From assembly GCA_037447655.1 (NCBI GenBank), contig JBBHKE010000071.1, positions 139,523 through 203,522 of the forward strand: 64,000 nt of DNA. Direction: 5' to 3'. Of the stretch, positions 42,201 to 54,437 are shown in pieces. Positions within the stretch are counted from its first letter, which is position 1, and each line of letters starts with the position of its first letter. The position numbers were made by a program, and so were the translations under genes. The notes beneath the pieces were generated by a model. That model was not told where the DNA came from. It searched no databases and saw only the letters and a program-made list of their open reading frames with translations. The DNA comes from Zygnema cylindricum (taxonomy: Eukaryota; Streptophyta; Zygnematophyceae; Zygnematales; Zygnemataceae).

Positions 42201-43627
42201 TAAAACTGAACCCAGATAACACAATCGAGCGCTACAAGGCCCGACTAGTGGCAAAGGGATTTACATAAAAGGAGGGTATTGACTACGAGAAAACCTTTGC
42301 CCCGGTGGTCAGATTTCCCTCCGTCCGCATACTTCTCAGCCTGGCAGCAGCGGAAGACATGGAAGTGCACTAGATGGACATAAAAACAACCTTTTTGTAT
42401 GGAGAATTGGAAGAGGAGATCTTCATGCGACAATCCGAAGGGTTTGTGGAGGAAGGAGAGGAGAGTAAGGTATGCCGGCTGATTAAATCTCTTTATGGTT
42501 TACAACAGGCGCCTCGACAGTGGAATAAGAAGCTTGATGAGTTTGTTACGAGTCTGGGATATATCCGGATCAGCTCAGATCACTCAATCTATGTTTTCGA
42601 AGATGAGGAAGGTTTTATATTTATTGCAATTTATGTTGATGATTTGCTTGTTTTAAGTAAATCAATGGAAAAAAATAATAAACTGAAAATCCATCTTAAG
42701 GGGGGATTTGAAATGAAGGATATGGGGGAAGCAAAATATATTTTGGGAATTCAGGTAGAGAGAGACCGAAAAAAAAAAATTATAAGATTGACTTAAAAGG
42801 AAGCAATAGGGAACATGCTTGAAAAATTTCAAATGGATAAAGCTAATAGTTGTACAACTCCAATGGAGTTAAAGAAGAGAAGTAAGGGGAGTGAGGAAAA
42901 AGGAGTCATAGTCTTAAACGAGGAAATATCTCTTGAAGAACAGAAGTTCATGCAGACTATTCCTTACGGGCAATTAGTGGGAAGTCTAATCTATTTTATG
43001 AATTGTACCCGGCCAGATTTAGCTACAGTTGTAGGAGTGCTGAGTAGAAGTCTTAATGCTCCCACTAAGAGGGATTGGGAGGCAGCTAAGAGAGTCCTTA
43101 GATATTTGATAAGAACTAGGGATCTATGGTTGCATTTGGGTGGGGAGAATACTGACATCACTACTTGGAGTGATGCCAGTTATGGTGATGCTCCGATGAG
43201 GAGATGCACTTCTGGATATGTATTATATGAGGGTGATGGGGCTTGCTGTTGGATTAGCAAACAGCAAAAAGTTATTGCTCAATCCACCATGGAGGCTGAG
43301 TATATGGCCTCTTGCTCTGCTGTAAAATAATTCATGTGGGTCAAGTCTTTGCTTGGTGAGCTTGGTCACCTTAAGAGTGGTGTGCATAAAATTATTTGTG
43401 ATAATGAGGCAGCAATTGCTATTTCTGCCAATCCAAAACATCATTTTAAAGCCAAACACATAGACATCAGACCCAGCTTTGTTAGAGAGAAAGAAGAAAA
43501 AAAAATAACCAGTTTAGAGTACCGACCAGATAGTGAGATGGTAGCAGATATGATGACCAAACCTGTGCCTTCCCCTAAGCTAATTTTCAGCAGGGAGAAG
43601 TGTGGTCTGAAATTAAAGATTGACTAG
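39268..43627 (+). pseudogene. copia H Gag-Pol, decayed
   Basis: Same protein plan as copia E: primer site in frame (39288 on), Gag, knuckle CHFCKKPGHYMAEC (about 40168), protease DSGASMHMCKD (about 40430), integrase (HKRLGHVNLDKL, HTDIWGPAKV, RSDNGGEYTSYQF, NGVAERLNRT), reverse transcriptase (YVDDLLVLSKS) and RNase H ending GLKLKID. Stops are scattered, for example at about 39418, 40778, 41554, 42268, 42373 and 42796, plus frameshifts near 39890 and 41060. Catalytic residues of integrase and reverse transcriptase are mostly kept. Confidence 0.92.
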
Positions 43628-43640
43628 AAAATAAGGGGAG

Positions 43641-44695
43641 TGTAGAAATTAATGGCCCATTTTAAGTATTTTCTAGGTCTAAATAGAAATATAGAAAGAA
43701 GCCGAGGCAGTCTACCTCCAACATCTCTCTCCAACTCTCAAACTTGTCGCAGTCACTGAGAAATTGGAGAGGGAGCTAGAGCCATGGGTACCTAGGCTAT
43801 CCAAAGGTTTACGGAAAATATATATTAGTTAGGGGTTTATTTACTAAAAGGTATGTGCCGGCCACAGGATTTGATCTTGGAACCTACCAGCCGGCAGACA
43901 GCCGGTAGTCGGTTGCCTTAGGCGTTAAGTCTAGAACTAGTGCTACGCACTATATGGTTTGATTATTAATTAAACAGTATCAGGTAGAATAATTCATTTA
44001 ACTGTAACTGTTTACGGGATACATAGATCCAGTAATGTAAATGTACGGATTACAGTACGGATAAGAAACCAATACCGCGCATTTATTTCTTTAATGAAAC
44101 GAATATCGCGCATGTATTTATTACGGATACGATTAAATGTGAATTTAATCAGACCGCCGGAATTAACGCCGAGATCGCGGAAGAGGATTTCCGCGGTTTG
44201 TGGTCATCGCCACATCGGATGACACGTGGCGGAATGACATTGGATCGCGGCATCTCCGAGGATTAAGGGAGCGAATCCGGACATACCACGTGTCGACATT
44301 TAGGCCATGTCATACAATGGCAGTACATAAAGTACACCGGCAGCTGTACTTTTGTGTACGGAGCTGTAATTTGATTGGCTCCGTACATCAGTAGATAGAG
44401 TCTGTGAGAGAGATAGGACTTAGAAAAATTAGGAGATAGGACCCTCTCTCCCAGAGAGCTTCTGTACAAAAGGTCAACTTTGACCCTCCATAACTTACTG
44501 CTCAGGGGAGCAAATTCAGAGATTCTTTTTGCTATCGACTCAGGGGAGTCTTGCCTTCACATGAGTAAAGTTGGTCAGAGTTATTGTCTGCCAAGGTGGC
44601 AGTTGTTTCTGCTGAAACACAAAGGGGTCACGGTTATCCTAGAGGCTTTTTCGAAGCTGTCCACTCTGAGGACTTATTAAGGTCTCAGAGTTTCA
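43641..44695 (+). repeat. 3' LTR of copia H
   Basis: Preceded by purine tract AAAATAAGGGGAG (43628-43640), ends CAGAGTTTCA, then GTCGA (44696-44700). Confidence 0.94.
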
Positions 44696-44700
44696 GTCGA

Positions 44701-45353
44701 CACCTACCATATCCCGATTTGCTCTTGTATTCTCAGGGGATGACGCCAGCCAATGTGATTGTACCACGAGTCAATTGATGTGGTGATAACCGAGAAACAC
44801 CAAAGCGCCCAAATCGCGATCTCAATATTATCCCAACCGTTCGATCACGATCGACTTTTAATTCTAGCCGTTGAAAATAGATGCGTGGTATTTGTTTCGC
44901 CGTCAAAAAAAATGCGCAGTATTAGTTTCGTGGAGGACCGTACACCGTACGTTTACAAAAATTGTATCTATGTCGAAAGATTGTTCGCGCCGTTAAATGA
45001 AATCGTCTACGTATACATTTATAAATATGTATTAAACTTTATGTAGTCTAGCAGTGATTCCTAGACTAACGGGATAAATATAGTGGCTACAACTTGACTT
45101 GACGAACGGTAGGTACCAGGATCAAATCTTGGGTACATCATGTTTTTTTTGGTAAATCTACCAAACTACTACTTGTCTCTCTTTGGATAGCAAAGGCAGC
45201 CATGGCTTTAGCTTCCTCTCCAACCTACATTGACTACGACAACTATGGGAGTTAGAGAGAGGAGTTAGAGGCACACTGCCTGTGCTTTTTCTGATCTCTA
45301 TCTTTACATGTTTTAAACCTAAAAAATACAAAATAAAACCTCTAGTTTCTACA
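44701..45353 (-). repeat. 5' LTR of copia B, U3 part
   Basis: Continues the LTR of B: U3 with GCCATGGC (45199), B-box-like AGGATCAAATC (45118) and the start TGTAGAAACTAGAGG at 45353. Then comes the duplication ACTCC (45354-45358) shared with 5818-5822. Confidence 0.85.
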
Positions 45354-45358
45354 ACTCC

Positions 45359-46942
45359 CATTTTTTTTCATCTCTCTTAACTTATCTAGATTCACATGCC
45401 CAAGCCTCTTAAGCCACAACATTATATCATGAACACCAACATAATAAAGTTTATTTTTTTCATTCCTTAAAATTTGCCTAAACATCCCTTGGCTATCTTC
45501 TTCAGCAGTGAAATAAACTTCCTCCTCAAAACCAGCAGTAAAGACTCATTTCCTAGTGCTATTATCAAAACCCTTATCATCTAATATAGATGTAGAGATG
45601 AGGTTTTTGTTTAGCTCCGAAATAAACAATACATTGGAGAATGTTACTATGGATGTCTTTCTTTTTCTAACACTTTCATATCTACCGATCCTATAAGAGT
45701 AGTAGTGACTATCCTCCCATCCCCATACTACATCTATACGGTGGGAATCATTCTTATCTTAGTGAACAGTTGTTTATCCTTACACATGTGCATGGAGGCA
45801 CCTGAATCTACAATCTAGCCTGCTTCTCCTTTCAATCCACCGAAAGCAAATTTTTGCTTTTGTGGAATTTCGACCTCGTTTTTCGCTTCCAACTCCTCAT
45901 GCAATAAGAGTTTTTCGCCCTCGTCCTGTGATCTGTCTCATGTACCTGTGTCACAAGGGCCTTTTTCTTTCCTCTCGGGGTCCACCGGTGTGCCCATCCT
46001 TAAACCGCAGCTTGGTTAACTTAGTGCACTTCGCCATATAGTGCCTTTGTTTCTTAGAAAAATGACACAAACCCTTGGGAGCCCTTTGTCCGAACTCGTC
46101 AGTTTGATTTTTTTGCCCCCCTTTTCCATAATTTCCAACCGGTTTTATGGAATCCTTTTTCCTCTAATCCGTCTCAGTTGCGAAGGCTTGCTCACTCTTT
46201 CCTCCCCTTCGGATCTCAATTGTATTCTTTCCGACGAGAATCATCCCTACCACTGAATTCCATATCCACCTCGAGTCCGACAAATCTTGCACACGGTTGA
46301 CTATGTTTCTCAAACTCATCTGGTAACTTCATGAGCTAGCAGTTAACCTTTTTCTTTTCGCCTTTTTTTTTTCGCACTCTCTAGCTCAATGAAAAGTGTA
46401 GCAAGCTCATTGCAAAAATCCAACATCTTCCCCCCTTTGTATACATAGGCATTAATTTTGTGATCAGCCAACTGTTGTTGTTGAATCATTCCACTTCAGT
46501 ACATTTCTATAAAAGCCACCCAAAGATCGAATGCCCTCTCTACTTGCAAACGGGTAGATGCAAGCCATTGAGTAAGATGGCGGAGGATGAAGTGCTTTGC
46601 CGCCATATTATTGTAGTCCTAGTCATCTTTAACATTCTATTCGTTCTTCGGAATAGGTGACATGAATGCCGAACCGGTTGCTATCGGTGTGATCGTCTCT
46701 TTCTCCTATCCTTTGTCTACAACCTCCCTTTTCTTTGTCACCTATGTTGGAAATGGATCTTCATCTCTGGTGAATCTGCTTCCTCCAAACATTGGAGGAA
46801 TGCCTAGACTAGATGGACGCATCACCCGTCCACTCACTATTGCTTAAAACCTTTTCTCACATACAGCTCATGTCATCATACTTTCCCAGTATATGAAGCT
46901 TGTTCATTAAAGATGGGCACCTTAGCAAGTGGGCCCATAACG
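45359..46942 (-). pseudogene. copia A primer site, Gag, protease and integrase start, decayed
   Basis: From 46942 down: primer site CGTTATGGGCCC (46942-46931), Gag remnants (similar to copia E, with several frameshifts), a knuckle region near 46050, the protease region near 45800 and the integrase start (LKRLGHVNLDKLREMKK) up to the B insertion point. The ATG near the LTR end is lost (AAA in its place). The remainder is at 2692-5822. Confidence 0.8.
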
Positions 46943-47993
46943 TGCAACTCTAAGACCTCTTTTGGCCCTTAGAGTAAGCAGCTCAAACAAAGCCTCTAGG
47001 ATGACCATGACCCCTTTGTGTATCAGCAAAAAAAATTGACACCCTGGCACACAAAAACTTTGACCACCTTCGCCTATGTGAAGGAAGACTCTCTTCAATT
47101 GATAGCAAAAAAAAATCTCAGAATTTGCTCTCCTGAGCAGTAAGTTATGGAGGGTCAAAGTTGACCTTTTGTACAAAAGCTCTCTCGGAAAGAGGGTCTT
47201 ATCTACCTAATTTTTCTAATTCATATCTCTCTCTAAAAGTCTATCTAATGAAGTACAACACTAATCATAATACTGTGTTGTACAAAAACGTACAGGTGCC
47301 GGTGTACTTTTTGTACGACCATTGTACGACATGGCCAACAAGTTGACACATGTCATATTTGGAATCGTTCTTGTAATCTCTAGAGGTGCCGTAATCCAAT
47401 GTGGTTGTGCCACGTGTCAATCGATGTGGCGGTGACCGCAAATCGCCAAAATCCTATTCCCTGATCTGGGAATCTTTCGCGGCCGTCCGATCAAAACCAG
47501 GTTTCAATTGTAGACGTCATAAATACTTGCGTGATATTTGTTTCGTTGGCGAAACAAAATGCGCGGTATCCGTTTCAAAACCATACAGTACTCCGTACTT
47601 TACAAAACTGTATCTATGCATGTCGTATATAGTTTTCGTTAAATGAATTAGTTCACGTCTAACTATTTAAATATTTGTCAAACCTTATATATTCTACCAT
47701 TGGTCTTATACTTGTACGATAAAGGTAACCGCTATCGGCTAACTTGACGGACAACAGGTACCAGGATCAAATCCTGGGTCTGTCAAGTATCATTTTAGTA
47801 AACCTACTAAAAACAACTGCATTTCTCTCTCTGGATAGCACAAGCAGCCATGGCTCTAGCTCCCTCTTCAACCTTCAGTGACTGCGACAAGTGTGGGAGC
47901 TCAAGAGTGTAGTTAGAGGCAGACTGCCTCGGCTTCTTTTGCTGCATTTCCTTTTAGACCTAGAAAATTCTAAAATAACCATTAATTTCTACA
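46943..47993 (-). repeat. 5' LTR of copia A
   Basis: 1051 bp, paired with 1639-2678. Shared U3 includes TGCCACGTGTCAATCGATGT (47409 on), B-box-like AGGATCAAATCC (47762) and GCCATGGC (47848). Ends TGTAGAAATTA at 47993, then AAGGC, the decayed duplication of GAGGT at 1634. Confidence 0.85.
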
Positions 47994-47998
47994 AAGGC

Positions 47999-48641
47999 GT
48001 CTCAAACACGCTAAGTTCCTAAACTCCTCCTCATAGCTACCTACTATGTACCCTAGACTTATCAAAAGTGTGTACAGTATAAGAAGTTAGAGTGGTTGAT
48101 TGTTTTTATTGTACTGTTATTGAACAACATGACCTTCTAGTTGACACTTATCAGTTTGGGAGCCATTGTTCCTTCTCCCATTTTTTCCGACATCTAATGA
48201 TGTGGCGCCACGTGGCACAACTTGCCGCAATGTCCGAAAGCCTTCAAACGTTCACTCGGGTTTGGGGCCGGCGATGACGTAGGTTCGATCATATATTTTA
48301 CGTGGTTAGATTTTGCGTCCGAGAGCGTCGTTGTCTATATGTGTCATTTCGTCAATTTGGTCTGTTTTAGTGAAAGTGACGTCGAGTAAGTCTTTAATGA
48401 GATATCAAACCAAGTACGCGTATCGTTTGGTTAAAGCCTTAATATATAAGCCGTACGACTACATAGTAATTGTAGACCTAGGTTCAAATCCGATCTTGGG
48501 CAAGATTTCGGTCATCTATCAGTTTGTTCTGCCTATTTGCTTGTTTCTTTCTACCTATGGGGGCAGCCATGGTGACTCTCTCTCTCTCTTCTCTCTAGAG
48601 TCTAAATTAAAAAGTGAATATTAATTACTTCTTTTTAACAC
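47999..48641 (-). repeat. U3 part of the 3' LTR of copia L
   Basis: Continues the LTR piece at 1385-1638. Has GCGCCACGTGGC (about 48203), an antisense tRNA-like pair (TTTGGTTAAAGCC about 48427; perfect B-box GGTTCAAATCC at 48481-48491), GCAGCCATGG (48562) and a CT repeat. Starts TGTTAAAAAGAAG at 48641, with purine tract AATTAAGAGGAG inside. Confidence 0.75.
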
Positions 48642-50329
48642 TCCTCTTAATTTTTAGTCAAATTTTAATTTAAGTCCACAATTTTCTCAACGATAAATCA
48701 ACTTAGGGGAAGGCACTGTTTTGTCATAATGTCTGCAATCATCTCTTTATCACTTTTATAAACTAGTTTAATTATTTTATCCTCAACCTTTTCTTTGACA
48801 AAACTTAGTCTGATATCCATATGTTTAGCTTTGAAATGGTTTTTTGGATTTGCTGCCATAAAGATAGCAGCTTCATTATCATAGAAGACATTCAAAGTTT
48901 CAGACTTCATGAACCGAAGTTCTTCAAGATGAGATTTTACCCACAATAATTCTTTGGTGGCAACACAAGAATCCTTCTACTCAACCTCCTTAAAGGACTG
49001 AGCAACTACTTTCTGTTGTTTGTTACTCTAGGAGCATGCACCTGATCCATTTTGCAACACATCTCCAGTTGTACATCGCCTTAAAGGCACATCCCCATCA
49101 CTGACATCACTCGTAGTAGTGATGTCAGTGTGCTCCCCTCCCAAATGCAACTACAATTCTGTTGTTCCCACCAAATATTTGATCACTCTTTTGGCTGCTT
49201 CCCAGTCTCTTTTCCTACGTTCATTTAGAGTTTTACCGAGGACACTTACAATTGCAACTATGTGCGGAAGTGTACAGTTCATAAAGTAAATTAAACTGCC
49301 TACAATTTGTCAATAAGGAATCCTTTCCATAAACCTCTTTTCTTCCTTATCTATCTCATCATTCAAAATCAATATTTCTCCCTCCTCAATCCCCTCCAAC
49401 ACTTTTTTCAGATTCATGGGAGTGGTACATCCATTTGCTTTCTACATGTGAAACTTTTCTAGCGTATTACCGATAGCTTTTTTCTGAGTGAGTCTTATAA
49501 TTCTATTCCCCTTATCCCTGTCTATTTGGATTCCCAAAATGTACTTTGCTTCTGCGAGATCTTTCATGTCAAACCAACTTATCAAAACTTGTTTTAGTTT
49601 GTTAATCTTATCTAAGAACTTGCTTTAGACTAACAACTCATCAACATAGATAGCAATAAATATCACTCTATTCTCATCTTCAAATAGATATATGGAGTGA
49701 TCTGAACTAATTGTAATATACCCCAATTCGGTTGGAATTTCGTCCAGCTTTATGTTCTATTGTCGCGGGGCTTGTTTAAGGCTATAAAGTGATTTTATCA
49801 GTTTGCATACCATGCTTTCTTCTCCACTTTCCACGAATCCTTCTAGTTGCCTCTTTGAGATTTCTTTTTCCAGTCTTAATATCTATCTGGTGTATTTCCA
49901 TATCTTCTATTGCGGCGAATTTTAAGAGGATTCTGACAGAAGGGAATCTGACTACAGGTGCAAAGGTTTCTTTATAGTCTATTCCTTCTTTTTGAGTATA
50001 ATCTTAATCTATCTAGATGCAAATGACCCAACCTCTTGTGCCAAAGCATCATATCACTTTCACACAAGTAGAGAACACTTTTTTCATTGCAAAGTACAAT
50101 TTTGAACATTCATTAACTACGTTTTTCAGCTATGAAATAAACCTCATTATCAAAGTTAGCTGCGAAGGTTCATTTTTTAGATCTTGTTACGAACTCTTTT
50201 TCATCTAGAACAGATGTAGAAAATAGATTCTTTCTAAATTGTGGAATGTAAAGAACATCTGAGAGTGTTACAATTGAAGCCAATCTATCAACTAGTCATT
50301 TTAAATCAACCGATCCAACAAGACTTGTG
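48642..50329 (-). pseudogene. copia L RNase H, reverse transcriptase, then integrase start (internal deletion)
   Basis: Same family as copia D. RNase H (FYDNEAAIFMAANPKNHFKA, KHMDIRLSFV) and reverse transcriptase remnants run to about 49998. The sequence then jumps into the integrase start and protease-integrase spacer (RLGHLHLDRL-like, 50003 on), so most of integrase and the linker are deleted. Many stops. Interrupted by solo LTR S2 at 50335. Confidence 0.78.
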
Positions 50330-50334
50330 GTTTC

Positions 50335-51457
50335 TGTAAATATTTGAGAATATCTAGGTCTGTCTTAGGATAGAAAAGAGCAGAGGCAATCTGCCTCTAA
50401 CTCCCCACCCCCAGCCCCCACACTTGTCGTAGTCACTGAAGACTGGATAAGGAGCTAGAGCTATGGCTGCCTAAGCTCACTAGAGATGACCGGGGGTGAA
50501 TTAGGTAGATTTACCAAAAGGTACTTGACGGACCCAGGAATTGATCCTAGTACCTGCCGTCTGTCAAGTCACCCGTAGTCGGTAGTTTTGTCTGTTTAGT
50601 CTAAGACTAGTGCTAAGGTATATTGGGTTCAATACGTATTTAAATATGTACACGTAGGTTTTTCCATTTAACTAGATTACAGTTTATAAGGCAAAGAAAC
50701 ACTTGTACTATTAGTACCGGAAGAAACAAATAGTAGGGACATTTGTTTCGACGAACCGATATAAATCGGTCAGCCGTGGTTAGCGCCGGCTTCAAGGAAA
50801 GGACAATTTGGCGGTTTGCAGACTTCGCCACTTCGGGTGACACAGGGCAACATTGTACGGGTTTACAGAATCTTCGAAACGGAAGACAAAAATCTGGATG
50901 TGACAAATGTCGCATTATTGCGACGTCGTACACTATCCGTACAGAAAGTACTCCAACATCTATATTTTATTGTACGGTAAAGTCTTCTGATTGGTTAGTA
51001 CCTCAGTGCTAGGGGGTTTAGAGAGGGGCTTAGGACTTAGAATATTTTGGGTAGGTAGCCGCCTCTCCGAGAGAGCATTGTGTATAAAAGGCAAACTTTG
51101 GCCAGCCATGAAAAACAGTTTACTTGACCAATTTCATTGATTCTTTTTGCTACCAACTCAAGGGAGTCCAAGCTACACAAGGGTGTAATCCGTCAGAGTT
51201 ATTGCCTTCCAGGGTGGCTGCATTTCTAAGGGAAAGTCAAAGTGGGTGAATGTGTCCAAATCATATATTTTAACTTTGCATTCAATGGTGGAATTGAGTA
51301 CACAGAAAGTCTTATTTCAAAAGGGTGAAGCTATAATGAGGTTTTGATTGTCAAAGGGTCAATCATTTGGGTTTATATAAACTTGGAGTCGACATTATCT
51401 AGATTAGCTTCTTTTGATCTGCGAATTCTGTGTGGCAATGGAGCCCACAGGATTTTA
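50335..51457 (+). mobile_element. solo LTR S2 of a copia element
   Basis: 1123 bp from TGTAAATATTTG to GATTTTA, with duplication GTTTC at 50330-50334 and 51458-51462. The host protease sequence is restored when it is skipped. Close relative of S1 (shared U3, CTTGTCGTAGTCACTGA, GTAC words near 50927-50975). Leader hairpin TACAC-AAGG-GTGTA is at about 51172. Confidence 0.88.
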
Positions 51458-51462
51458 GTTTC

Positions 51463-52340
51463 TACTATACCATCTCCGTACTCTATCTCAAATGTTGGAA
51501 ATTTCCTCAATTTAGTAAACCACCTCTTATCCTTCGATATATGCATTGAGGCCCCCGAGTCATGATCCACTTATCCTCAGGTGGATCCTTTTACCTCCGA
51601 AAGCACATTTATGTGTCCTTGGAATGTTGACATGCTTCTCAGTGGTTTTTGGATTAAAGAGAAGCTCCTCAAGCTCCTCTTCCAATTTGGTTACTTTATC
51701 GTCTTCCTCATCATGAACCTGAGGCAGAAAAGCCTTTTTGTTCCCTCTATCTCCTGAGAAACCTTGTCCATCTTTTATACGAAGATCTGCAAGTTTGACA
51801 GAATCTGCCATATAATATCCTGGTTTCTTGCAAAAGTGACATAGTCAACCTCGAGGAGCTCCTCTCCCCTGTCGGTAAAATTTGCCACCTCCTTGTCGTC
51901 TTCCTCCAAAGTTTCGGTAGAGATCATTTCCCTTTTCCTCATCACGCTTCCGCGAATCAGATCGTGCAACCAATGCTTAAACACTCGGACTTCCTCTCCT
52001 AAGTTCTATGGTACTCACTTTTACTAAAATCACCCCCACTATATCATCCCAATTCCAATTGCTATCACTTAGATCTTGCAACCGATTAATGATATTCTCA
52101 TACTCTTCACGTAGTTTCATTATTAATGTATTTACTATTTGTCTCTCAGACCATGAGATACGTGCGCTCGTTAGTTCTTCAAATAATGCTCCTAAGTCAT
52201 TGCAATAATCATTTATACTTCCTCTTTTCTAAGAATAAGTTGAAATCTTAATTTTTGCTAGTTGTTACTACCGCAATGACCCACTCTTATATTTGTTTAC
52301 AAGAGATACCTGAATCTGAGAGGTGTTTTGATTTGAAATC
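51463..52340 (-). pseudogene. copia L protease and Gag, decayed and truncated
   Basis: Minus strand: DSGASMHISKDKRWFTKL (protease; Cys after the motif is lost), then the acidic linker (EELLFNPKTTEKHVNIPR) and knuckle remnant. Gag follows (RWSERQIVN-like, YENIINRL) back to about the sixth tenth of Gag, where similarity ends around 52335. The 5' LTR of L is not present; the right end is truncated. Confidence 0.78.
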
Positions 52341-53297
52341 TTTAAGTTCACTAAATAGATCTATGAGAGGAGATTGAGGACTTAGAATATTTTATATAGG
52401 TTAGATGTAATACTTACCTTTGATAGTGTGACACTAGCAGATACACAGTAGAGGGTACCGTACTTCTACAGGGACACGCGTCGACATTTGAAGATGATGT
52501 AGGTATTCTGGAGTGGAGAGCGACACCAACATACGCGTGTCAGAAATCGTACGGGCGAGTTCAGTCAATCGGATGGACGTGGACTATGCCGAACATCCAG
52601 GAGAGAATTGTGGAAGATCGACAACAGGTCCTCCATAGGAACCAATTAGACAGACGCGATTAAAATGGGGACCACAATGACTAGGTGTGTTGTACTCTTG
52701 CAGGATATTCGTACCACTAACCAACATTTATCTGTATTGTTGAAATTAATGATCGACAACATGAATTGTACGGACGCTATTTGTAAATATTTGGAAAACA
52801 CATGATTGGCGTTTAACGCATAAGAAATTAGTGTTACACTATTCATTTAGCGACAAGTAGTAATTAGGGTTTTAGAAGTACTTGCGGTAAAGTAACATAC
52901 AAATTGTATATTTTGTCGTAAGTCAGGATAGTACTGTAGTACAGTCACCTGAATTAGTGTGACCAATAGATTCTCACTATGTTTATAGCTTAGGACTTAG
53001 CCAATTTTGAACTATCGTGTTTTGGGATTATGATATTTTAAGGGCACTTTTTGGGAAACTTCCAGACATAATATCTTATGGTTTACAAAGTTATTTTGGC
53101 TGGAATTTTGGAAATTGTCAGTTTAGTTTGTTCTGTATCAGTGTGGCAAATTTGAGGCATATTGGCTTTTTGAGTCATATTTTGTGTCAGGTGAAAGTTT
53201 GCTGTTTAGTAGGTGTTTGATTGTTTCTGCTGTTTGTCATGTCTACTTCCACTACTACTGCTGCTTCTCCTCCTGCAACGGTGGTTGTAGAACAGCA
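52341..53297 (+). repeat. probable 5' LTR and leader of copia K
   Basis: The right end is set by a primer-site remnant GGTTATGTTCC at 53298. The left boundary is not resolved. Contains GAGGACTTAGAATATTTT-like LTR words at about 52377, GTAC words and CACGCGTCGACATT. An ATG at 53240 starts the gag frame before the LTR end, as in the other families. Confidence 0.45.
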
Positions 53298-54437
53298 GGT
53301 TATGTTCCTTTTGTCAATAATTCCTATCTTGAATGGCCAAAAGTATGTGTACTGGGCGGCAATGGTTGAATCTTCGTTTGAAACTGTAAACTTATTGGGG
53401 GTCTTGGATGGCTCCCTTAATGAAACATATCCTAGTTGGGCGAAAAAGAATTCAATGGCAAGGAAAAATCTAATTCTTTGTATTTTAAAAAAATTGGTCA
53501 TGTCATGACTTAAAATGAAGAAGGTGAGCGAGATTGGACATCATTGAAATCGGCTTTTGAGAAAGCGAATGTCCAAGAGGAGCTCATGGATGCTGGGAAA
53601 ATTTGGGGGTACAAATACTGGGGGGGGGACTATAGTCGAGTATCGTGACAATTTTTGTTCACTTATTGATGCACACTCCTCTACTGCGGGGTCATTTCCT
53701 GAGTTTCAACAGGCAGGTCTACTTATTAGAGGTCTCCCTAGTAGCATGAAAGGTGTGTCTGTTTAGCTAATGAGTCATGATAAAGCTAGCTGGTCATTTC
53801 AATTAGCATATAATCTAATACTAGAGGAAAAATCGAATGCTAAACTCCTTGAAAGAGAAAAACAGGTTGAAACTTTTGCCACAGTCTTTGACAAAAAATA
53901 TGAGTTTAATCAAAATAGGAATCAGTTAAACCAAAATCTGAATCGGTTTACTTAGTTTAACCAGAGGCCAAATAGACAATCTTCTACTGTTTCTTTCTAT
54001 TGTTCCAAAGAGGGTGATGGATACAGGTAGTGTAATAAGGTGAAAAAAACTAATGAGACAGGTTTATACAGACCAGGTTGGCAGCAAAGATAATATTACA
54101 AAGGCTTTTTCTGGAAATGCTACCCGTGGAAATGCTTTTTTTTCAGCTTCTGCAACTGAAACAGATGAGTCTTTGAGCTTCAATGAGTAAGAAGAGGCGC
54201 ATTTATTTGCTATGGCGGCAGCCATGGAGGGTCCCAAAGATGCGGGATGGATCATGGACACGGGAGCATTGGCCCACATGTGCTGGAACAAGGTAACTTT
54301 TACAAAACCGCAGCAAACACCTCCAAATAGTATCAACTATGCTTGTGGCATGAGTGTTCAAACCTCAACTCAGGGTGATGTATCTTTGATGGTAGATGTG
54401 GGGGAAAAGTCCGTAGAGAGAATTCTTCACAATATTC
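53240..54437 (+). pseudogene. copia K Gag and protease, decayed
   Basis: MSTSTTTAASPPATVVVEQQ, then VMFLLSIIPILNGQKYVYWA aligns with the start of the other Gags but is distant. Then come SSTAGSFPEFQQAGLLIRGL and LEREKQVETFATVFDKKYEF (UBN2-like Gag pattern), a degraded knuckle and a protease-like WIMDTGALAHMCWNK. Several stops and frameshifts (53508, 53766, 53955). Breaks at 54437 where S3 inserted. Confidence 0.72.

Larger units (their letters stand above)
38234..44695 (+). mobile_element. copia H, full-length decayed Ty1/copia element (same family as E)
   Basis: LTRs 38234-39287 (1054 bp) and 43641-44695 (1055 bp), about 5% different over a 250-bp sample. Exact duplication GTCGA. The LTR starts TGTAGAAATTAATGG as in copia E. 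Confidence 0.95.

Noticed and set aside
37829-45353. LTR of copia B as the partner of the LTR at 46943-47993
   Set aside because: By sequence, 46943-47993 pairs much better with 1639-2678 (shared U3 blocks and tRNA-like segment). B's LTR has its own gag start on its other side.
45351-45365. A microhomology-driven deletion between integrase and the purine tract at ATGGGAGT
   Set aside because: The bases ACTCC at 45354-45358 recur at 5818-5822 exactly at the other side of the block. A nested insertion of copia B with a target duplication explains the junction fully.
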